Numbered from the stretch's first letter, positions 37,429-48,500 are shown. The stretch is 64,000 bases of DNA from Dermanyssus gallinae (GCA_003439945.1 QVRM01005378.1:296001-360000), one strand, 5' to 3'. Translations and numbers: made by a program. The notes: generated by a model from the sequence alone, not told the origin.

Positions 37429-37429
<1 letters not shown>
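36047..37429 (-). mobile_element. 5'-truncated LINE with reverse transcriptase
   Basis: Minus strand. At about 37,415-37,300: DYLSDRQQRTKYKECLSK and GVPQGSVLGPTLFNIY (RT block 4). A frameshift near 37,290 follows, then a 218-codon frame (37,266-36,610) with FADDTCILIESD (the YADD-type catalytic box), HKYLGLTFQNNIKWEVHI (YLG block) and FSHLRYGVLLYG (thumb). After another shift, 36,643-36,287 continues the C-terminal region. The 3' end may be the poly-T at 36,047-36,054, a poly-A on the coding strand. The catalytic ADD is intact but the 5' half of RT, the endonuclease and ORF1 are missing. The best match by eye is Jockey/CR1-like; clade uncertain. Confidence 0.8.

Positions 37430-37509
<80 letters not shown>
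37430..37509. repeat. (TA)n array between two head-to-head LINE fragments
   Basis: Pure TA of about 80 bp at the 5'-truncated ends of both the minus-strand LINE (left) and the plus-strand LINE (right). Confidence 0.95.
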
Positions 37510-37513
<4 letters not shown>

Positions 37514-38345
37514 CCGTCGTCATCGTGTATGCTGTAGATTTACTTGTAGCCCACCGGGACCGCGGTGCCATTCGTCGAACTGTCGGCGATGTAGATACTT
37601 ACCTTCATCGTAAGGACCTGCAAATGAGACTGTGGAAGACGAAAGCCATTCAGTTTTTCCGTGGGGGTCGATTGGCTGCAGCCAATGTAACACCCTGTTG
37701 TGGCCAACCACTAGAGTTTGTTATTTCGTTTTCGTATTTGGACTTGAGGTTACACTAGGAAACGACGTTTACCTAGCACATCGATGATAAATGTCGGCCG
37801 TCTATTTTTTCTCCTACTCACGCAGAGGTATGAAAGACTATCTCTGAGTGCGGCAGTGCGTCTTTTTGAGCTTAATAATATACCAACATTTTAACGGCAA
37901 ATTCTACGCAGCTAGAAAAAGTGTTTTACAACATAAATGAAGGGTGCTTTTTGCTTGCCACAAGAAGCCCGGTTGTGTACCTACTAGTGTAGGTTACGGA
38001 CCGGCCGCAGGTCCAGACAGAGGTGGCGTAGTTAGATGTGCACCTTGCCTGGGAGACTTGGGATGGAATGGCACGCAGTAGTCGGCACGTGCACACAAGG
38101 TGCATAGTTACCATAACATGGTGTGATCGAGCCAAGGATTCTACCAGGCTGGCAATCAATGCCATGGCCAAACCTACTTGCAGACGTGCGCTAAATACCA
38201 CGCAGCGAGCTGCCAGACGCATCGGTGGTCTCCGCACTTGTTCGCCCGGTGAAAAAGGGGCTGATTCAATTGCATATAATGACAGCATTATATGTAACAT
38301 TATATGCCATCTTAAAAGCAGACTTAGTGCGAAATAAACATTCGT
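37510..38345 (+). pseudogene. LINE reverse transcriptase fragment of a second family
   Basis: From 37,525 the plus strand reads YAVDLLVAHRDRGAIRRTVG (YADD box with D to V), then DLQMRLWKTKAIQFFRGGRL (normally N-x-x-KTK-x-x-x-F), and LEFVISFSYLDLRLH (normally V-x-x-F-x-YLG). Degraded frames continue past AVRLFELN and LEKVF to about 38,340. This is the post-palm and thumb region of a LINE unlike the one on the left. It starts at the TA array, so its 5' part is missing. The frame at 38,038-38,337 may be its 3' remnant but is unrecognised. Confidence 0.65.
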
Positions 38346-38485
38346 CAATACATCTAAGTTCAGTCAGACAGGCATAAAAATAAGTGTACACGTTTTATAT
38401 ATTGTACCATTATATATTTCTTACCGTTATTGTACCGTCTCGGATGCCTTCCATGGCCTTCCGAGCTCCTGGGTGGGTCTTCGCG

Positions 38486-38575
38486 AGTTATGGTGGCTTC
38501 CATAATCTTTACAGAAGTTATGGTGGCTTCCATAACCTTTACAGAAATTATGGTGGCTTCCGTAACCTTCCCAGA
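38486..38575 (+). repeat. 30-bp minisatellite, three copies
   Basis: Units start at 38,486, 38,516 and 38,546 and read TATGGTGGCTTCCATAA plus about 13 bp with few changes. The period of 30 keeps frame on both strands (YGGFHNLYR on plus). It lies just 3' of RT block 1 of the minus-strand LINE fragment at 38,590-38,830. Confidence 0.9.
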
Positions 38576-38589
38576 ACAAACATAAAATG

Positions 38590-38830
38590 CTAAAAGCGAA
38601 TGCTCTTAGAGGTGACTTGTTTGTCTTTGGTAACAAGATTATCCGAGCCTCTTTCCCGCCTGCTGGAAACCTTCCCTCGCTGAGCATTCTATCCGCTCAA
38701 CCTTCTGAAGACTTATAACGGAAAATACGCCTGCTAGGAATTTAATTGTCTTTGCTGGGATACCGTCCGGGCCGAGCGCCTTCACCTCGGCTTTTATCCG
38801 CCTTTACCTCATCTTGCCAATGTGTCTTCA
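38590..38830 (-). pseudogene. LINE linker and RT block 1 fragment
   Basis: Minus strand: ALGPDGIPAKTIKFLA (normally K-APGPDGIPAE) in one frame, then LSEGRFPAGGKEARIILLP and KTNKSPL (normally F-P-x-x-WK-x-A-x-I-x-L-L-PK). These are the conserved entry into LINE RT. The fragment is followed by the 30-bp minisatellite rather than RT block 2. It may belong to an element separate from those at 36-38.3 kb. Confidence 0.7.
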
Positions 38831-39802
38831 GCGCTGTTGCTGCTCCGGGAAGAGCAGACATCGTGTTGTTTCTCCTGAGGATTTCTCGTGGCCTGTTACT
38901 TTGCCTTTAGCAATAATATAGTAATTATAATAGCAGTTATATAGTTGCCATAGCACCACTATTAGTGGTTAAATTTTTCATCCCTTGCGCTACGTGATCT
39001 GCCCAACCTGCAGTGATCTATTTGCGATAAATAAAGATGAACATTTCACAGTCTGTCTGTACGTCTGTAGATATTTGGGTTTAGTATTTGTTTTCGATTG
39101 TTAACCGCACATTGTACAGGCTGCGGTTCTGAACCTACAACGTCATAGTCATACGAAGGTGGCTCGCGGCACTAGTTGGGCTGACTTCATAAAGGCTATA
39201 TATATATATATATATATACATATATACACTATGGTGGATGCACAATGCCATTCTTCACCAGTCATGCATCTATGGGCAGAAGATTCGCAAGACATAACAG
39301 CGCATCACGTCTGCTTAGCTGATTTAAAGTTTCTGAGCGATCAGCTAGATTACACGTGACAGGAAAGGTTATATATATATATATCATTCCGGTTACTTCC
39401 AACAGCTGTGCGCAACGTGCCTGTCACTAAAATTTTGCTGTATAGCATGTATTTAATAAACACTTCTTACCTACGCTGTTGAACACTTAAAAGTGCTTAT
39501 CTGGCCTACGCCTACTAAATAATGAAACACTGGTGTCAAAAGGCGCTGTCAAACTGAAATGTCTTTATCAACGCAACGTGTTAGATGAGATGTGCCCCGT
39601 ATACTTGAATATCCACTAATCTGATAAGAACTTCCGGAGCTTGTACATTGTTTTCCATAAACGTGGCTGTTCTTTTAATAGCTATGGTTCCTCTCTGTGC
39701 CACTTGGGGTACACTTTTAGTAGATAAGATGACTCGTACACAATTCGCCCTTTATCGTCGCTAACAGGTTCTCTTTGTGTTATTATTTGTTGATCATACG
39801 TT

Positions 39803-39813
39803 ATCTCTCTCTT

Positions 39814-39859
<46 letters not shown>

Positions 39860-39860
39860 G
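39803..39860 (+). repeat. Compound (CT)n(TA)n microsatellite
   Basis: CT repeats pass into TA repeats in the same order as at 13.8, 27.26, 33.52 and 63.1 kb. Confidence 0.95.
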
Positions 39861-39925
39861 GTTTGATGAACTGAGATCTCGCTTGACATATATGCCTAAA
39901 TACACCGACACCCTTTTGAATGAGG

Positions 39926-39991
39926 AGCGCCTATGTGTCTCCTCTGGTCGCGAGGCGTAGGCGAATGCATCACGTCACCGGGCTCGACAAA
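39926..39991 (-). mobile_element. SINE-A, truncated copy 3
   Basis: It shares GCCTATGTGTCTCC, GCGAGGCG, GCGAATGCA and CCGGGCTCGACAA with the heads at 20.3 and 33.0 kb (plus-strand reading). The B-box and body are missing, so only the 5' head up to the variable loop remains. Confidence 0.65.
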
Positions 39992-40443
39992 AGCACATAC
40001 ATGCAGACTTGCTCGTGTCGTCCGATTGATAACAATTTCTCGCCTTATGTAATCAATTATGTATTTCTCTGATTCGACAGAACATCTTTTTACTCCACCG
40101 AGTCCAGTACCGTCGAATTTTAACGCATCTCGTACACACAGCAAGCAGTTATTTTTTATAAGTTGCTTCGAAATTCAATACTATTCGGAACGGCGGCTCC
40201 AATCAGCCGACTAAAACTGCGAGCCTAAATCTCGTGAATCAAGCCTTTGCCTGATGAATATTCCGCTAAGTTCGGCGACGTTTTGACCGTCGTAGACTTG
40301 AACATTTTACACGGTCTAAATAATAGTCTATTTTATAGTATTCTTTTGTTGGTATTCAACTTAGTGACTTCTGGGTTAAAATCAACTGCGATATGCTGAA
40401 ATACCGCCACTTCATTACCGCTTACGTCAATCATAGAAGTTAT

Positions 40444-40505
<62 letters not shown>
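40444..40505. repeat. (TA)n array
   Basis: About 62 bp of pure TA. Confidence 0.95.
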
Positions 40506-40509
<4 letters not shown>

Positions 40510-40719
40510 AATATTAATTAACATTCTGAGCATTACCCGGGCTACCAGTGAAGACGATTTATTTGATCCCTCTCTGCAATCACTTGTGCAGTTCTCCTTC
40601 TTATTTTGCATTCAGGATTGCGGCTTACTTGTGATTACAAGATTGATGTGTTGTTGTGAACAGTTAGTTGAATTGTTCGCGAGGACCTCAGATATCAATC
40701 GTAAAGCATCAGAAGTCAG

Positions 40720-41310
40720 ACCGAATATCTCTGAGGCCGGTTAGGTCGACATACTTACTCGTTGTCGAATGCTCCGGCATTCCGCACAAAGCAGCAGCAA
40801 GATTTATTCTTCTCTAACGAAAAGGTATTCACCATAGACAAACCACCATTCGCAAAAATCTACCGGCAAAATTACTGTTGGCGTTCTCATGGCCCAGAAG
40901 ATGTCCCTAATGTCCCTATTGTGGGATATAGCACATTTCCAACATAAATGCACGTGTTGAGCATGATTCCGAGTAAAGGTGATGCGATAGCGCCATGCTT
41001 TTTAAAAAGGTCAAACAGCGACGCAGAAGATTTATTTGTATGTTCTGCAAACCAGGGAATTATGTGGAACGGTGGCTAAATTCTGTCTGATAGCTTGCAT
41101 GCTTCAGCAGGACGGCGCACCCGCTCATGCTAGCCGTTTGGTACAAGAGTGAATCACCTAAAAGTCCTGATTTAAATCTTCTTACAATGTATGGGGCGTT
41201 ATTGAGCCAGAGTCTAAGAACACTTGATACATCTGCTAGGAATGTCCCAGCGGCACGTTCAAACATTTCACTTCAGGTGTTTGCTTTCGTTTGGATACAA
41301 CCTTTAAACC
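40720..41310 (+). pseudogene. IS630-Tc1-mariner transposase, C-terminal relic
   Basis: Plus strand. At about 40,804 is FFSNEKVFTIDKPPF, the first catalytic block with Asp to Asn (normally F-S-D-E-K). EDVPNVPIVGYSTFP, MHVLSMIPSKGDAIAP and LKRSNSDAEDLFV follow in shifting frames. At about 41,100 is LQQDGAPAHASRLVQE with the second Asp intact, and at about 41,160 KSPDLNLL with the third. Only about 20 codons separate the last two, against 34-39 in working enzymes, so a short deletion lies there. No terminal repeats were found. It may be the other half of an element like that at 13.0 kb, but family identity is not proven. Confidence 0.75.
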
Positions 41311-41319
41311 AAACGGCAT

Positions 41320-41915
41320 AAGTTACTTTTGATTTAGCTGCCGCATTCATTGATATGCTCAGTATACCAAGTGTTTTAGGTGCCATATGTATTATTTGCT
41401 CGAATACTAATCAGAAGGAGCCATATTAAAAAAAAATCGGGTGTCTTAGAAACCTGATAGTCTAAAACACTTGTCCCGACTGATACAGTTAAAGCATCTT
41501 AGATAATTACTAAATGGAATTATTTTTATCAAATATTGTCGTATACGACTATTTACACTAATTTGCTCCAGATGGGTGTTTTTGTTCGACAATGTTACCT
41601 TTAACAATATACGGTGTTTCTCCTTTGTAGCTTTCTCAAGGCTTTTTTCTAATGTAGGTGTGTAACGCCCTCGGCAATAGCTTGCTGTGATGTTTGTACC
41701 CGTTATCTGAGCGATTCTTCTCTATCGCAAATAAATACCGCAGATTGGTGACAATTCAGCACTTAACCACTCGGTAAAATAAAATGTTGTGCTAATTCGT
41801 TATTAGCTAGTACAGTGGCTCGCGCACTATTTAGCGCTATGTAAATGACTAGCTGTAATTAAAAAACGGTTACTTGTTTTAATTCCGAGCAGAGTAAAGC
41901 AGGTCCTGCATGATC
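41320..41915. other. AT-rich unique sequence, no gene recognised
   Basis: No motif or array was noticed between the transposase relic and the LINE relic. Confidence 0.4.
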
Positions 41916-41919
41916 GCCT

Positions 41920-42440
41920 TATTGAACTATGCACGCTAGTGTAATGAGTTTCCTTGCATAGAAAGGGCAGGGCTTAAAGCAAAATTTTTGATGCGCACGT
42001 GGACATAGTTCACGTGCTTGAATTATTCGAAAAATCAGATTCCGCTGCAGTGAATTAAATGCTTTCTTAGATTGTAGATCAATTAGCATTATTTGCTTGT
42101 TGGAGAGCTGTAGCTCCAAAATTCCCTCCCTCGACGTGGCGGGACTTTTCTGGATTTCGACAGCATCGCTGCAGCATAGCAACGAAAACTAATGCGGTTA
42201 CTCTAATAAGTAGGTTTCTATGATATCCACATTTTACTTTTCTTGCAAAAAACTGATTTGGTATATACTGGCTGGTAGACAAACCCGTCTGAATAAGGAC
42301 CCTCTTTATTGCTTGGAAAAGTTTTGGAAATGCTGATGCTAACCATGTGGTTAGTTCATATAGGCGACACCCTTGCAACTTCTTCAGTACCACCAAATTT
42401 CCTTCGCCTTTCCTGCATTGCGTTTGTTCCAACTAGCATT
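41920..42440 (-). pseudogene. LINE reverse transcriptase relic
   Basis: Minus strand. At about 42,380-42,210: LFQAIKRVLIQTGLSTSQ, then FFARKVKCGYHRNLLIRV, in the position of the RT entry block (normally (N/S)YRPI). At about 42,095-42,000 in another frame: IMLIDLQSKKAFNSLQRNLI (normally D-x-x-x-AFDS-V), the first catalytic Asp block of RT. No YADD box is visible to the left. It is non-functional; the clade is not assigned. Confidence 0.5.
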
Positions 42441-42814
42441 GTCGACCTCCATCCTGCAGTGACCAGCCACCCATTTATCGGGGCAGACGTTATCCTCTAA
42501 TGGCTTTCGGCTATTGACACATTGCTTTATTACGTTACGTTACCAAGTCGGCTGGCACGAGCAATCCGGAGAGGCTTTCAACCTTGTACCTTACACCAAT
42601 GCAAGGACATATGAGAAACACTTCACGCCGACCGAAACACGTCCGCTTTATATTCAAACATATACAAGCAATATCAACAATCTGTATAAATGCACACGAG
42701 TATATTTGCATGTATGTCAAGCATTTTCAATAACTTTTACTTATAGACAGTTAAATAATTTATCGCGGAAATATTCTGCCGGCGCTAAAATTTGCGAACA
42801 TGTTACTTAGCTCC

Positions 42815-42880
42815 GCCTTAATGAAGCTTGCCAGACCTGTAGATTATTAGCCTTGATGAAGCTAGCCAGACCTGTAGCGG
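42815..42880 (+). repeat. Two-copy 35-bp tandem repeat
   Basis: GCCTTAATGAAGCTTGCCAG at 42,815 and GCCTTGATGAAGCTAGCCAG at 42,850, each followed by ACCTGTAG. Confidence 0.85.
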
Positions 42881-42912
42881 ACTAAACAAGCAAGGGTTTT
42901 TGGCGCTTTGGT

Positions 42913-43053
42913 TTAAAGCTGCATTTTGACGTCAAGGTCCTTACATACTTTGCTGATTACCTTCTCGGTCATAGATCCAAGCCTAGCCAATGTCTCGAAT
43001 TTCCATTTTAGATGCATTCGCGCGGCATCCTTAGAAGCCTGAAGAAAACTCAT
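42913..43053 (-). other. Short open frame, 46 codons, 5' of the LINE relic
   Basis: A minus-strand ATG frame reads MSFLQASKDAARMHLKWKF, then ETLARLGSMTEKVISKVC and ends KMQL-stop. Composition is protein-like and amphipathic, unlike the repeat frames elsewhere. No family is recognised. It could be a LINE remnant, since the relic at 41.9-42.4 kb lies downstream on the same strand, or chance. Confidence 0.2.
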
Positions 43054-43059
43054 CTCAAT

Positions 43060-44150
43060 ATCTACATGTTACCGCCACTAATTGTATTACCACTTCTACG
43101 CCTACAAAACGGACCAGGAGAGAGGCGGTTACGTTACAATTACGGTTTACTAAGTGCAGATTCGACCGGTATATCGCGTACATTTTGAGAACTCTGACAC
43201 TCTACTACAGTTCTTTCGCCACCTGTTGAAAGGAACTAAATTATTAGCAGAAGTACGTTTTAGTCTTCCTTTCGAGCAATCACCTGCAGTCTGCGCGAAA
43301 GATTGCAACGCAACTGGCCCCATTATCGACCGATCGTTTTCCAATAATGTTTTTTCATCACAATTTTTTCAATACCATCCATGGACCAGTATGAATACGA
43401 GCCTAGCGACACGCAACATGGCGCTCCACAAAAGCACCAACTGCTACCCATGTACCTTTTACGTAAGGCTTCAAATACGGCGTAACAGGCTGCAAAATAT
43501 TTTGATGTGCGTTTGAGATGGATTCCCGAGCAAGGCTGCGACAGATACCATATGGCAAGACCACCTATGTCCAGCCTTCAACCGCGAAATAGCCGATGTA
43601 GCAGTTCTAAGGAATAGTGCATAGTTTTCAGATAATCACCCAACGATAAGTGTATTACGAGAGCATACAAATCGGTCCTGTTGTGTTAGCATTAGCCGGC
43701 CAAATAAATAGCGTGATTTCCCGCAGGCACTCGTCATGTATGGATATTATTACGTCGGAGGTCGGAGAGTTTATACGATTGCCGAAGGCTGGTGCCACCG
43801 GGTTTCGACACGGCGATTGCTGCAAGCGACGCTCAGCAGCAAAATCTGCCGGCAACTTGTTTAACGAAACAACAAACGTGGTTGACGAAAGCACTCAAAA
43901 TGGCATTCAGTAATCGACCATGTGACAGATTCTCACAGCTTGGTTCGTTAGGCCAAGTTAGTTCATCTCATTTACCGAATACGCTGGACTAAATCCACCA
44001 CACCACACCAAACTATGGAGTGCCTATTGTGTTGGGTTAGCTTAGCTCGAGTAGCGCGTGCCAGGGGAGATCACAAACAAATACAGGCGTTGTTATTGCT
44101 GTAACAGAAACGGCGTCATTGCCCGCACTGCTGCGCAGTTTTAGTACAAG
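43060..44150. other. Unique sequence, no gene recognised
   Basis: Frames at 43,154-43,516 and 43,650-43,913 overlap opposite-strand frames of similar length and match no known domain. Confidence 0.4.
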
Positions 44151-44155
44151 CAGTA

Positions 44156-44749
44156 TTATAAGTTAATAGCAGAAGCAGAAATAAACGTAGTTATGACACT
44201 AGCAGAGGTAGTTGTTGAGGTTGGAGTACTCAGCTGAGTTGTAGACGTAGGGGGTTGTCGGAGCTGTGGAGACAGGGGTAGTCGCGGAGTAGTGGAGGTT
44301 GGCGCGGTTGGCGTAGTAGGAATAGTAGTAGTAGTAGTAGTCGTCGTAGGGGTGTATTTGACAGCTTGACCCAATGGCAAACGCCGTAGAGAAAAGAACT
44401 GCCGACATACTGCCAATACTTGAATGTACGTCAGGGCGACAAGGAGACGACCGAACACGTCCAACATCTCAACCGATTCGATCGACGTCGATGCTCGAAA
44501 TGTGGCGGCAGCGAAAACTGCTCTTTGTCTCGGGCGTGGAACAGCGTCAACGAAAGGTAGACCTTCGACGTGCGGGCTGGAATGCACACAAAAAGTGTGT
44601 GTTAGAGAGAGAGAGAGATTGAAAAAGAAAAAGGGAAAACATGTAAACAGAAAAAAAAGTATGTATATATATATATATGTTTGGAACGAAAGGTAAAGTA
44701 ACAACTGGCAGACTGACCAAGCGACCATGCTAAGAAGCCGGCTCGGCAC
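44156..44749 (-). other. Long minus-strand frame, possibly chance
   Basis: A 197-codon frame with Leu/Phe-rich, central and Thr-rich parts. The Thr-rich end comes from a GTA/GTT repeat (about 44,325-44,345). In another frame the same DNA reads Tyr-rich. The middle (FGRLLVALTYIQVLAVC) is hydrophobic. A structural or cuticle-type secreted product would fit a Tyr/Thr/Pro-rich tail, but no signature motif is present. Confidence 0.15.
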
Positions 44750-44759
44750 AATAATGTGG

Positions 44760-45440
44760 CAGAACCAAAAAGTTCCGTGTGATGGCTCGATCGATGATGG
44801 CGACCCGCTATCGATACACTAATGACTCTGAGCAGCTGGCTACAGGCTCGCCGGTCGCTTCTGTTTTAATCAGTTTACGACAGATTTCTTCATTTGTCAT
44901 CGCCAATATTGCACCTATGTTGCATGGCGGCTCTTCTGTGCAACAAGACCGACCTGCGTGTAGCGTGTGACTGTTTAAGGCCACCGTTCCGAAACGCTGA
45001 ATATTAAACACATATCATACCTATAATCTATACATCTAATGACATATAGATTTTAAATAACGTTATTCAATAATAATTGTAAGTACTTAGTCCAAAGAAT
45101 AATTCTGACTGCCGTTCTGGGGTTTTTAATGGGCACTAGCGGGTCGTCAACGCTGGTGAATAAGGTATGGAAAACTATTATTGTACGCATTTTCCCGGCC
45201 CTGATTCTAATCTTCAAGATTTCAGACTTTTTCCTAGGGCTGGAAAATGCATTGACGCACACCCGCCGATATAATGGTGGATAGTGTGTGGCTAAAGGCG
45301 CAGGGGAAAGAGTACATAACTCACTCTAATCCGAGCGCACTACCCACCTAACCTCAGCCTTCCCCCCCCCCCCCCCCACTGAATAACCTCCTGGTTCGGA
45401 ATTGTGAACGATTACTTCGAAACCAGGAGAGGGGACTTTC
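44760..45440. other. Unique sequence with a C-homopolymer
   Basis: No gene was recognised. A C-run of about 17 nt lies at 45,362-45,378, close to the 3' end of the R1-type LINE remnant. Confidence 0.4.
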
Positions 45441-45444
45441 ACTC

Positions 45445-45960
45445 GCTTTAACTCTTTCCTTGGATTGTAGATGCGTTCCGAGCAGGTAAGTCCTGCTCGG
45501 ATAAATCAGCGGGGTTCCGGGCGACGAATCGCGCTCGGCAATTATTCTCCAGTCGGATCTTTTCGTGCATGAGCTTATCAGGGTATTTTAGGCTAGCACC
45601 CCAGTTAGTTGTCGAATCAACCATGTGCGCGACGATCATCTGCACGGTAGATGCCCGAAGGGTGCACGGTGAGCTATCCCGGTACGCAGACAACGCCGTG
45701 CACGCCTCAATGTTATGCACGGCATCATCGGGCACCCCGGCGTTGCGGAGAACGCATATGCCCGTCGTTGCTTTCCCGATATTCATCATGTGCGCCTGGC
45801 GCTGGTTATGTCCGCTCAGCGCCTTGGCAGTGTAGTATGTCATTGGTCCCTGTGCCGTATACTACCTGCGCAAGTCCGTGATAACGGAGCGTGTCCACGT
45901 GCCGATCGAATGGCTACAATATTTTGGGCCTGTGGACATATAGTACACGTTTAAAGTTGC
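45445..45960 (-). pseudogene. R1-type LINE ORF2, C-terminal domain
   Basis: Minus strand. From about 45,915: TWTRSVITDLRR (normally GRWTR-x-LI-x-D), then MTYYTAKALSGHNQRQAHMM (normally (V/T)-x-x-x-T-Q-x-L-(S/T)GHG). At about 45,740 is VLRNAGVPDDAVHNIEAC, the position of the C-terminal zinc finger (C-x-x-C with D-x-x-x-H-x-x-x-x-C, here partly lost), and then NWGASLKYPDKLMHEKIRLE. This is the signature order of R1-clade elements. One 131-codon stretch (45,843-45,448) is still open. Upstream pieces of the same kind lie at 47.8-49.7 kb on the same strand. Confidence 0.75.
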
Positions 45961-46008
45961 ACAATACTCAGGTATCTAGAAGTTCAAGTTTTTTAAACGT
46001 TTAGAATT

Positions 46009-46233
46009 TTTTTCTTTTTATTTGATTTTCCGTAAGGCTATTGCCCGTATACGGTTTTTTCATGTCATGGCTAATTTTAATCCACTCCGGCATTTACCTT
46101 GTCTAAATTGAAAACCATGCAAACCAATTTAAGAGTGGCTGGTCTGGGTCTCGAACCCAGTCCTCCCGAATGCAAGGCAAAGGCTTTGCCACTGAAGTCT
46201 GTAACTTCCAGCTAACCGTTTTCAAGATTCTTC
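46009..46233 (-). mobile_element. SINE-C with 14-bp target-site duplication
   Basis: AAACGTTTAGAATT occurs exactly at 45,995-46,008 and 46,234-46,247. Next to the left copy the plus strand is T-rich (a poly-A-like tail on the minus strand). Towards the right copy the minus strand has a tRNA-like head: A-box-like AGTGGCAAAGCCTTTGCC, TTGCATTCGGGAGG, and B-box GGTTCGAGACC with a flanking CTGG/CCAG T-stem. Head, body, tail and target duplication make a complete retroposed SINE of about 225 bp. The tRNA part looks Ala/Gly-like but does not fold into a full cloverleaf. It lies in the gap between the pieces of the R1-type LINE. Confidence 0.85.
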
Positions 46234-46369
46234 AAACGTTTAGAATTCTAGGTAAATCTGTAACTTCCGGCTAATATCCGTATCCTAGTAGTCGTATCTG
46301 TGACTAACGCAATCTTAGGAAAATGTGCTAACTAACTAACAAACTAGATAACTAAACGAAACCGTTAAA

Positions 46370-47219
46370 CGCGGTCACCACGGCTGACCAAACGAAGAAA
46401 CATATACCCGCACCCGCACACGTTCACGGCCATACACAAGCACACTGAAACATACATATTTGCACCCCCAAATCATCAATGGTTCGCTACACGAGAGAAT
46501 ACCTTCGTTCCGTTCCTGATCGTCGTCGTCGTCGTCTTTGTTGTGGGGGCGAAGGCATACATTACTGTTGCCTCTGCTGCTGCTGCCGCTGGCATCGTTG
46601 CTATTGGCTTTGGGCCCGTGGACCTGAAGCAGGCCCCGACGTTCAAGTCTCCAGCTCACCGCGGCCATTGAGCGTCATCGAGTTCTCCAGTCCGGGGGTT
46701 GGGCTTATTGGGCTTACAGCCTTCACCACCGGGCAGCAGGCTAGCACGGTACTCGTGGGGATAACCGTGGCGCAATCGGGAAGCGGTTATCTTTGCTGTG
46801 GCTGTACCCGGCGGTGTCAGTGTTCACCATTTAAAACGGCCATAATAACGGCTCTCCCGTGAGCGCTGCCCATAGTTAGTAAGTTGGTCGAAAACGACGG
46901 GCTCCTTGTAACCATTGCATCTGAAGGCCGCCGCCGTTTGCAGATCATTACTATTATTAGCATTGCAAACGATTTTAACCGTCGTATAATCTCTCTCTCT
47001 CTCTCTCTCTCGCGTGCTTTTGACGCGTCTCTATCTTTCTCCCTCTCTCCTGACGTTGATACGCATTTGCTATTGGTACGCGCTGCTTCTCATTATGTCC
47101 TGCTACTCGTAACGATCATAACAACAGTAATCATTTGTGCTTACATATATGCGTGAATATCTGCTTGTTTAGTTGTTATGTATGTGTGTTCGTATAGATG
47201 CAAACGTGTGAGTGCTCTG

Positions 47220-47255
<36 letters not shown>

Positions 47256-47688
47256 GTATATATCTATATATACAGAAAGCAGGGCGTTTCGTCCCCCCCC
47301 CCCCCCAGTTCGATAAGGCGGTGGGCGGGAATCCTCGAATAGCGGGGGTTTGGCTGGAACTCGCGCGCTTCTCTGATTAGCAAAGCGACAAACTTCTCCG
47401 AGTCACACCATCCACCGAGAGAGCGGCGGCGGCACGAAAAGCAACAGCAGCTGCAACCGCCACCACCACAGATCTAGAAAGCTGCTTCAGGAGTGGTGGA
47501 CAAGGAATCTTTGTGTCCGTTTGCGTTGCGGCACTCGAGCGCTGGATGCAAACACCCGCCCGTGAAGTTGCTAGGCGGCCGTCGAAGACAAGAGCAACTG
47601 CAACAACACCTCAACGCGGACACCATAGGGACCGCGACTCACCTCACACAGGCCAAAAAAACGTTCGTTATAATAAAAATATTATGAT

Positions 47689-47690
<2 letters not shown>
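46370..47690. other. GC-rich low-complexity block between LINE pieces
   Basis: Includes a GTC tract (about 46,520), CTG/CCG tracts, a CT tract (about 46,990-47,012), a TA array (47,222-47,254), a C-run (about 47,293-47,306) and mixed CGG/CAC/CAA tracts near 47,420-47,480. The 127-codon frame at 46,479-46,862 has no known domain. Confidence 0.3.

Positions 47691-47693
<3 letters not shown>

Positions 47694-47740
<47 letters not shown>
47694..47740. repeat. (TA)n array
   Basis: About 47 bp of pure TA, about 80 bp left of the R1-type LINE piece. Confidence 0.95.
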
Positions 47741-47743
<3 letters not shown>

Positions 47744-47819
47744 TCTTATCATTAGTTTTTATAATAATTTAGAAGAATATATATAATCCTTCACGACGTT
47801 GCTGCTCATCGACCTAGTA

Positions 47820-48500
47820 ACTCCTATTGTTTCTTTGTAGTTTTGAAAATGTTCATACGCTTACAATTTAGGTTGTTATGTAATTTAAGCGTGCCTTCAC
47901 TGGGGCACAGTCTAGGTTGTTGCATTTTGGCACATATTTCCATGTCTTCCATGTGGAAAACTAGGCCCTCCACTAGCATAGCAAACTCCACATTGCGATA
48001 TTCTCTAAAGTACCTGTATGCTTGCAGGGTGGTTGCGTTAAATAGCACTTTTTTCGAGCAGGAAGTCTTTTACGTGTTTTCATTGTTTAGCTTGCAACAT
48101 AGTTCTAGCGCCAGAACACCGGATGCAGCATTCAGTTAATGTACGTGGTTCGGTTTTCCTGCTAGCGCAGCTGCTGCTGTTGCTTTACTTGTTATTACCT
48201 CTAGGTGTCTAATAAAAGAGAGCCGAGATGTTAACATAGTTAGATACAAAAAGCGGCTAACAAGATCTAGGGAGTTGTTTATCTTGAGTCTATCACATGT
48301 GACTTCATATGCGCTGCGTTGACTAACTATTTTTGATTCTTCAGTGTCATAACGAGTTTGCTCTCCGCAATAACACCATTTTGCCAATTTGTGTAGGCAA
48401 ATTGCAGGCGCTCTCGCGATCGCGCGAGAATCACAAAGTCATCGGCGTGAAAACCAGGTTACGCGTTTAGTTCGCGCAGCGTGCCTACTAAACTTACTAC
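47820..48500 (-). pseudogene. R1-type LINE ORF2, catalytic box to thumb
   Basis: Minus strand. At about 48,455-48,410: GFHADDFVILARSRERL, the YADD-type catalytic box with Tyr to His. From 48,387: LYLTMLTSRLSFIRHLEVIT (normally YLGV-x-LD-x-RL-x-F-x-x-H) and SKATAAAALAG. From 48,048: LQAYRYFREYRNVEFAMLVE, then LVFHMEDMEICA, the block normally read as (A)YRTVS--A--VIAG--P--L-x-(E). Shifts separate the blocks. It lies 3' of the piece at 48,560-49,690 and 5' of the C-terminal piece at 45,445-45,960, in the correct order for one element. Confidence 0.7.

Larger units (their letters stand above)
38860..40690. other. Unique sequence with small TA arrays
   Basis: Arrays lie at 39,198-39,219, 39,369-39,383, 39,803-39,860 and 40,444-40,505. 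Apart from the SINE-A fragment I recognise nothing. The frame at 39,159-39,359 is unsupported. Confidence 0.4.
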
